64,000 nt of DNA from NCBI GenBank assembly GCA_963678395.1, contig OY782827.1, positions 1,364,001 to 1,428,000 of the forward strand. The letters run 5' to 3'. This document shows positions 61,360 to 64,000 of this stretch, in pieces; position 1 is the stretch's first letter; each line of letters opens with the position of its first letter. The position numbers and the translations under genes were made by a program. The notes beneath the pieces were generated by a model. That model did not search any database. It was given only the letters and a program-made list of their open reading frames with translations, and was not told the origin of the DNA. Source of the stretch: JAAYAE01 sp963678395. Its GTDB lineage: Bacteria > Bacillota > Negativicutes > Acidaminococcales > Acidaminococcaceae.

Positions 61360-62670
61360 TTACAATAAGCTGTTTACTTTATCGGCCGTTTGTTTTAGAA
61401 CATTTGCCGCAGAATCCTTACTGCTTAAAATTATATCTCGTGCGTCTATAAGTAATTGCTCTGCCTGCAACCCATTGGCCCCCGGGAAACTAGCCCATTT
61501 CACAAGATTTGGCATACTAGAAAGTGCTACCTGCACATTTTTATTATTTTTTACTAGTTCTTTAAATACCGTTGATCTTCTTTCTATGTCTTTAATTGGT
61601 GGAAGATAACCTGTACCGGTACTCCATTTACTCATTGCTTCAGGAGATTCTAAATATTTTATAAATTCCCAAGCTGCTTTTTGTTTCGCAGCATCTTTAG
61701 AAAACATCATGAGAAAATTGCCCCCTGCCGGAACTTTTAAAGGCTTTCCTTGAAAAACTGGAAACCTTGCTACCATAACAGGAAATTTGGCACTTTTTTC
61801 AAAATTTGCCCGTTTACCTATAGTGGTACAAACCATACCTACTTTACCACTTAAAAACGCTTGGAAGCCTTCTTCATTGGTAGCATGAAGTCCGCTACCA
61901 TTTTTCACCATATCTGCCAGTAATTGGTAAGCTTCTGCGGCTTCGGGAGTATCAAATCTTGCTTTTACCTTGCCGTCTACTTTTTTTAACATGGTACCGC
62001 CATTAGATTCAATAATTGCTTGTTGAGCCCAATTATCGGCATACTCTTGCATAAAAAATCCTACATCACCTGTTTTTTCTTTTATTTGCTTAGCCGCTGC
62101 TGCAACCTCTTGCCAAGTCTTAGGTGGGTTTTTAGGGTCAAGACCTGCTTTAGCAAATAATTCAGGATTAATGAAAAGTACTGGTACTCTTATTGAATAA
62201 GGCACTCCTATTTGCTTACCATCGTCAGTTTGAGCTAAAACTAACACATTAGGTAAAAAATTCTTGGCAAAAAAGTCTTTATCATTGGGTTCTTCTTTGG
62301 CAATAACTGATGCGATATCAGTGTATTTGAAGTTATCAGCGGCATAATTTAAATAGCTCCAGCCCATTTGTACTACATCAGGACTTTTTCCCGCCGCTAT
62401 TGCCGCTTGCAAATTTTGCGTCAGTCCTTTATACATATCAGGGTTATATTTTGCTACAACCTCAATATTAGGATGCGATTTATTAAAATCAGCTACTAGT
62501 TCTTTGACCGTAGCACCACCAAAACTTTCTGCAGCCATATGCCAGTATTGAATTTGCACTTTTTCCCCCGTGCTCTTTGCCTGTTTTTGTGCACCACCAC
62601 AGCCTGTCAAAGACAATGCCATTAGTCCTGCACATAAAAGTGCCATTACTTTACTACTTTTTCTCATCAT
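61360..62670 (-). CDS. ugpB: UgpB-like extracellular solute-binding lipoprotein
   Basis: Receptor of the ABC importer, 436 residues. Lipobox LMALSLTGCGG (Cys about 24), then QIQYWHMAAESFGG, VKELVADFNKSHP and the SBP_bac_8 repertoire, ending with FSKDAAKQKAAWEFIKYLESPEAMSKW. The start AESFGGATVKELVADFN resembles UgpB rather than MalE. The Pho box array just upstream supports a phosphate-containing ligand such as glycerol 3-phosphate or its diesters. Confidence 0.85.
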   Translation of the reverse strand: MMRKSSKVMALLCAGLMALSLTGCGGAQKQAKSTGEKVQIQYWHMAAESFGGATVKELVADFNKSHPNIEVVAKYNPDMYKGLTQNLQAAIAAGKSPDVVQMGWSYLNYAADNFKYTDIASVIAKEEPNDKDFFAKNFLPNVLVLAQTDDGKQIGVPYSIRVPVLFINPELFAKAGLDPKNPPKTWQEVAAAAKQIKEKTGDVGFFMQEYADNWAQQAIIESNGGTMLKKVDGKVKARFDTPEAAEAYQLLADMVKNGSGLHATNEEGFQAFLSGKVGMVCTTIGKRANFEKSAKFPVMVARFPVFQGKPLKVPAGGNFLMMFSKDAAKQKAAWEFIKYLESPEAMSKWSTGTGYLPPIKDIERRSTVFKELVKNNKNVQVALSSMPNLVKWASFPGANGLQAEQLLIDARDIILSSKDSAANVLKQTADKVNSLL

Positions 62671-62730
62671 AACCCTCCATTAGATTTTATATATTTTCTT
62701 GATAACTTGATTATACATAAAATTACACTT

Positions 62731-62774
62731 TTAGTTGTTATGATAAGGTTATGCTTGTGTTAAGATTTTGTTAA
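62731..62774 (-). promoter_or_regulatory. Pho box array upstream of ugpB
   Basis: Four contiguous 11-bp units on the minus strand: TTAACAAAATC, TTAACACAAGC, ATAACCTTATC, ATAACAACTAA. The period and TTAAC start are the same as upstream of pstB. A TATAAT lies at 62710-62715, 15 bases beyond the array. Confidence 0.82.
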
Positions 62775-62980
62775 AAAGGTGGCCGCCTCAATAAAATGAG
62801 GCGGCCACCTTTTGTACTTTTTATTTGAAATTCAATGCAACAGCCGCCAATAGCCTGCAATTCTTTCACCACTCTAGCCGCAGTTGTTTTTTCTTGGCAA
62901 GATACTTCAGGATGTCGCTGAAAATCTTCTCTAAGTTCTACAAGATGTTTTTGCATATTTTTAGCGTCATCTATTATCAT
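62771..62980 (-). pseudogene. N-terminal fragment of an M20 amidohydrolase
   Basis: 69 residues with the start of an M20 amidohydrolase (MQKHLVELREDFQRHPEVSCQEKTTA region; FQRHPEVS is the typical RRxxHxxPE-like start), a GGAG ribosome site, and then a short unrelated tail ending in the terminator hairpin. All metal ligands and the dimerisation domain are missing, so it cannot be active. It seems to be the remains of a second amidohydrolase gene after a deletion that joined it to the terminator. Confidence 0.75.
62773..62814 (-). terminator. Strong terminator after the M20 fragment
   Basis: Stem AAAGGTGGCCGCCTCA/TGAGGCGGCCACCTTT with T5 on the minus strand; its upstream arm codes the last residues of the M20 fragment. 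Confidence 0.85.
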
Positions 62981-63011
62981 GGCTTACTCCTTTACTCCCC
63001 ATAAGCTTCTA

Positions 63012-64000
63012 TTATTTTTTCCCCAGCCCATTAGGTTTTACTTCTGCAGGTATGGGGCAAGCATAAGACTGACCTTCTGTAACTATTTTAAATTCTGCTT
63101 GAGCGGCAGTAACAAAAGAACTATCGTCAATAATCTTCTTGGTTGCTGATGCTAAAACATCGGCTGCGTAAAACATACCTTTTAAAGCAATACTTGACTT
63201 ACCTTGGGCTACCATCTGCCATGAATGGGCCGGAGTTCCCGGAACAAAACACGCAGCAGTAAACTGAGCAGTAGGTACTACATGACTGGTATCGCCTACA
63301 TCAGAAGACCCTGATATAAATATATCTTTATGTTCATGTTCCAAAACAAAATCTGCCACCGATAATTGTGCATAACGAGCCTGTGCCAATTTCTTGGCTG
63401 TACTATCTAAAGCGATTAAAGAAAGATCACTACCAATATCTTGAGAATTAATTGTCTTCTTGAATTTTTGCGCATATTCAACCTCTGCCAATGTATAAGT
63501 GGGCAAAGGTACTGCCAACATGCTCTTATGAAGTAATTCTTCCAGAACACCATTCGACAGTACATTAGAACAGGCTTTATAAAAAATGATTTCAAGATTA
63601 GTATCTGTCATCATTGCTGCTCCACGAGCAACATTACAAACCCGTTCATACAGCTTTTTAACCTTTTCCGTGTCCGTGGAACGTACTAGGTAAATAGACT
63701 CAGCATGTCCTTGTACAACATTAGGAGAAGTTCCCCCCGTATCAAGCACTGCGTAGTGTATTTTGTCTGTCGTTTCCATATGTTCTCGCAAATAATTAAC
63801 TCCCACATTCATAAGCTCTACTGCGTCCAATGCGCTTCTCCCTAAATGGGGTGCGGAAGCCGCATGCGCAGAAATACCTTTAAAGCGAAAGTACGCCTGA
63901 CAGTTAGCCTGCATAGAACCCGTCATTACCGCATTACCACTGGCTGGGTGCCAAGTAAGTGCTACATCTAGTTTATCAAAAACACCGGCTCTGGCCATAT
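63012..64000 (-). CDS. AbgB-like M20 amidohydrolase, 5' end outside the window
   Basis: C-terminal about 328 residues of a large M20 amidohydrolase of the AbgB (p-aminobenzoyl-glutamate hydrolase subunit B) type. The frame is still open at the window edge, so the true start lies beyond 64000. Visible parts: ALTWHPASGNAV, the dimerisation segment FKGISAHAASAPHLGRSALD, VQGHAESIYLVRS, and the metal-site GSSDVGDTSHVVPT and TPAHSWQMVAQG. It would cleave an N-acyl or aminobenzoyl glutamate-like amide. The following M20 fragment is probably from a related gene. Confidence 0.88.
   Translation of the reverse strand, partial: MARAGVFDKLDVALTWHPASGNAVMTGSMQANCQAYFRFKGISAHAASAPHLGRSALDAVELMNVGVNYLREHMETTDKIHYAVLDTGGTSPNVVQGHAESIYLVRSTDTEKVKKLYERVCNVARGAAMMTDTNLEIIFYKACSNVLSNGVLEELLHKSMLAVPLPTYTLAEVEYAQKFKKTINSQDIGSDLSLIALDSTAKKLAQARYAQLSVADFVLEHEHKDIFISGSSDVGDTSHVVPTAQFTAACFVPGTPAHSWQMVAQGKSSIALKGMFYAADVLASATKKIIDDSSFVTAAQAEFKIVTEGQSYACPIPAEVKPNGLGKK

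Overview
The window reads as an AT-rich chromosome segment of a Firmicutes-type anaerobe, and I favour a Negativicutes-like host. The Firmicutes side rests on two T-box leaders, an OhrR-type operator, PhoP-style TTAACA repeats, GSIII glutamine synthetase and cdaA-cdaR. A GT39/ArnT-like transferase, usually a lipid A enzyme, hints at an outer membrane. The species cannot be named from the sequence alone.

Layout. 0-5.7 kb: ppsA and glyQS, the latter behind a very short T-box leader. 5.7-7 kb: an IS3-family element. 7.2-12.3 kb: an unknown gene, a WYL regulator, a GT39 glycosyltransferase and a Na+/solute symporter behind a T-box leader with two antiterminator modules. 12.3-14 kb: an ISLre2 element. 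14-16 kb: two identical tRNA-Arg(ACG) genes, then lemA and a TPM-domain gene. 15.8-18.9 kb: DUF1015-serC-racemase. 19-22.2 kb: azlC (broken)-azlD, ohrR with a thioredoxin reductase/glutathione peroxidase chimera, and a V4R protein. 22.4-26.5 kb: nitrogen block with GSIII and an Amt-PII fusion split by a frameshift. 26.6-34.3 kb: purC, then the phosphate block pstB-phoU-pstS-pstC-pstA-phoR with divergent phoB. 34.4-38.6 kb: a threonine aldolase-like gene and feoA-feoA-feoB. 38.5-42.9 kb: a broken DMT permease, an FAD oxidoreductase, cdaR and cdaA. 42.9-51.5 kb: the complete arginine operon argCJBDFGH, with argF frameshifted. 51.7-57.7 kb: a transglycosylase, pgi, galU, rplM-rpsI and an aldehyde dehydrogenase. 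57.7-64 kb: a ugp-type ABC transporter operon with two broken genes, then M20 amidohydrolase genes at the edge.

How the genes work together. Phosphate: PhoR/PhoB probably drive both the pst operon and the distant ugp operon, because both are preceded by four tandem 11-bp repeats of the same TTAAC-type pattern. Nitrogen: GSIII assimilates ammonium taken up by the adjacent Amt, with a PII sensor as its tail. Redox: OhrR likely controls its own operon with the peroxidase through a near-consensus operator. Iron: three related palindromes flank feoA and feoB.

A recurring theme is local damage. Five genes become full length on removal of one base (racemase, amt-PII, DMT permease, argF, and the ugpC/malK-like gene), and argF probably needs a second removal. 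All of these are +1 insertions, mostly in homopolymers, so either sequence error or a real insertion bias is possible. Separately there are exact short tandem duplications (14 bp in azlC, 16 bp before the peroxidase, 12 bp in argG) and two in-frame TAA stops in the ugp operon.
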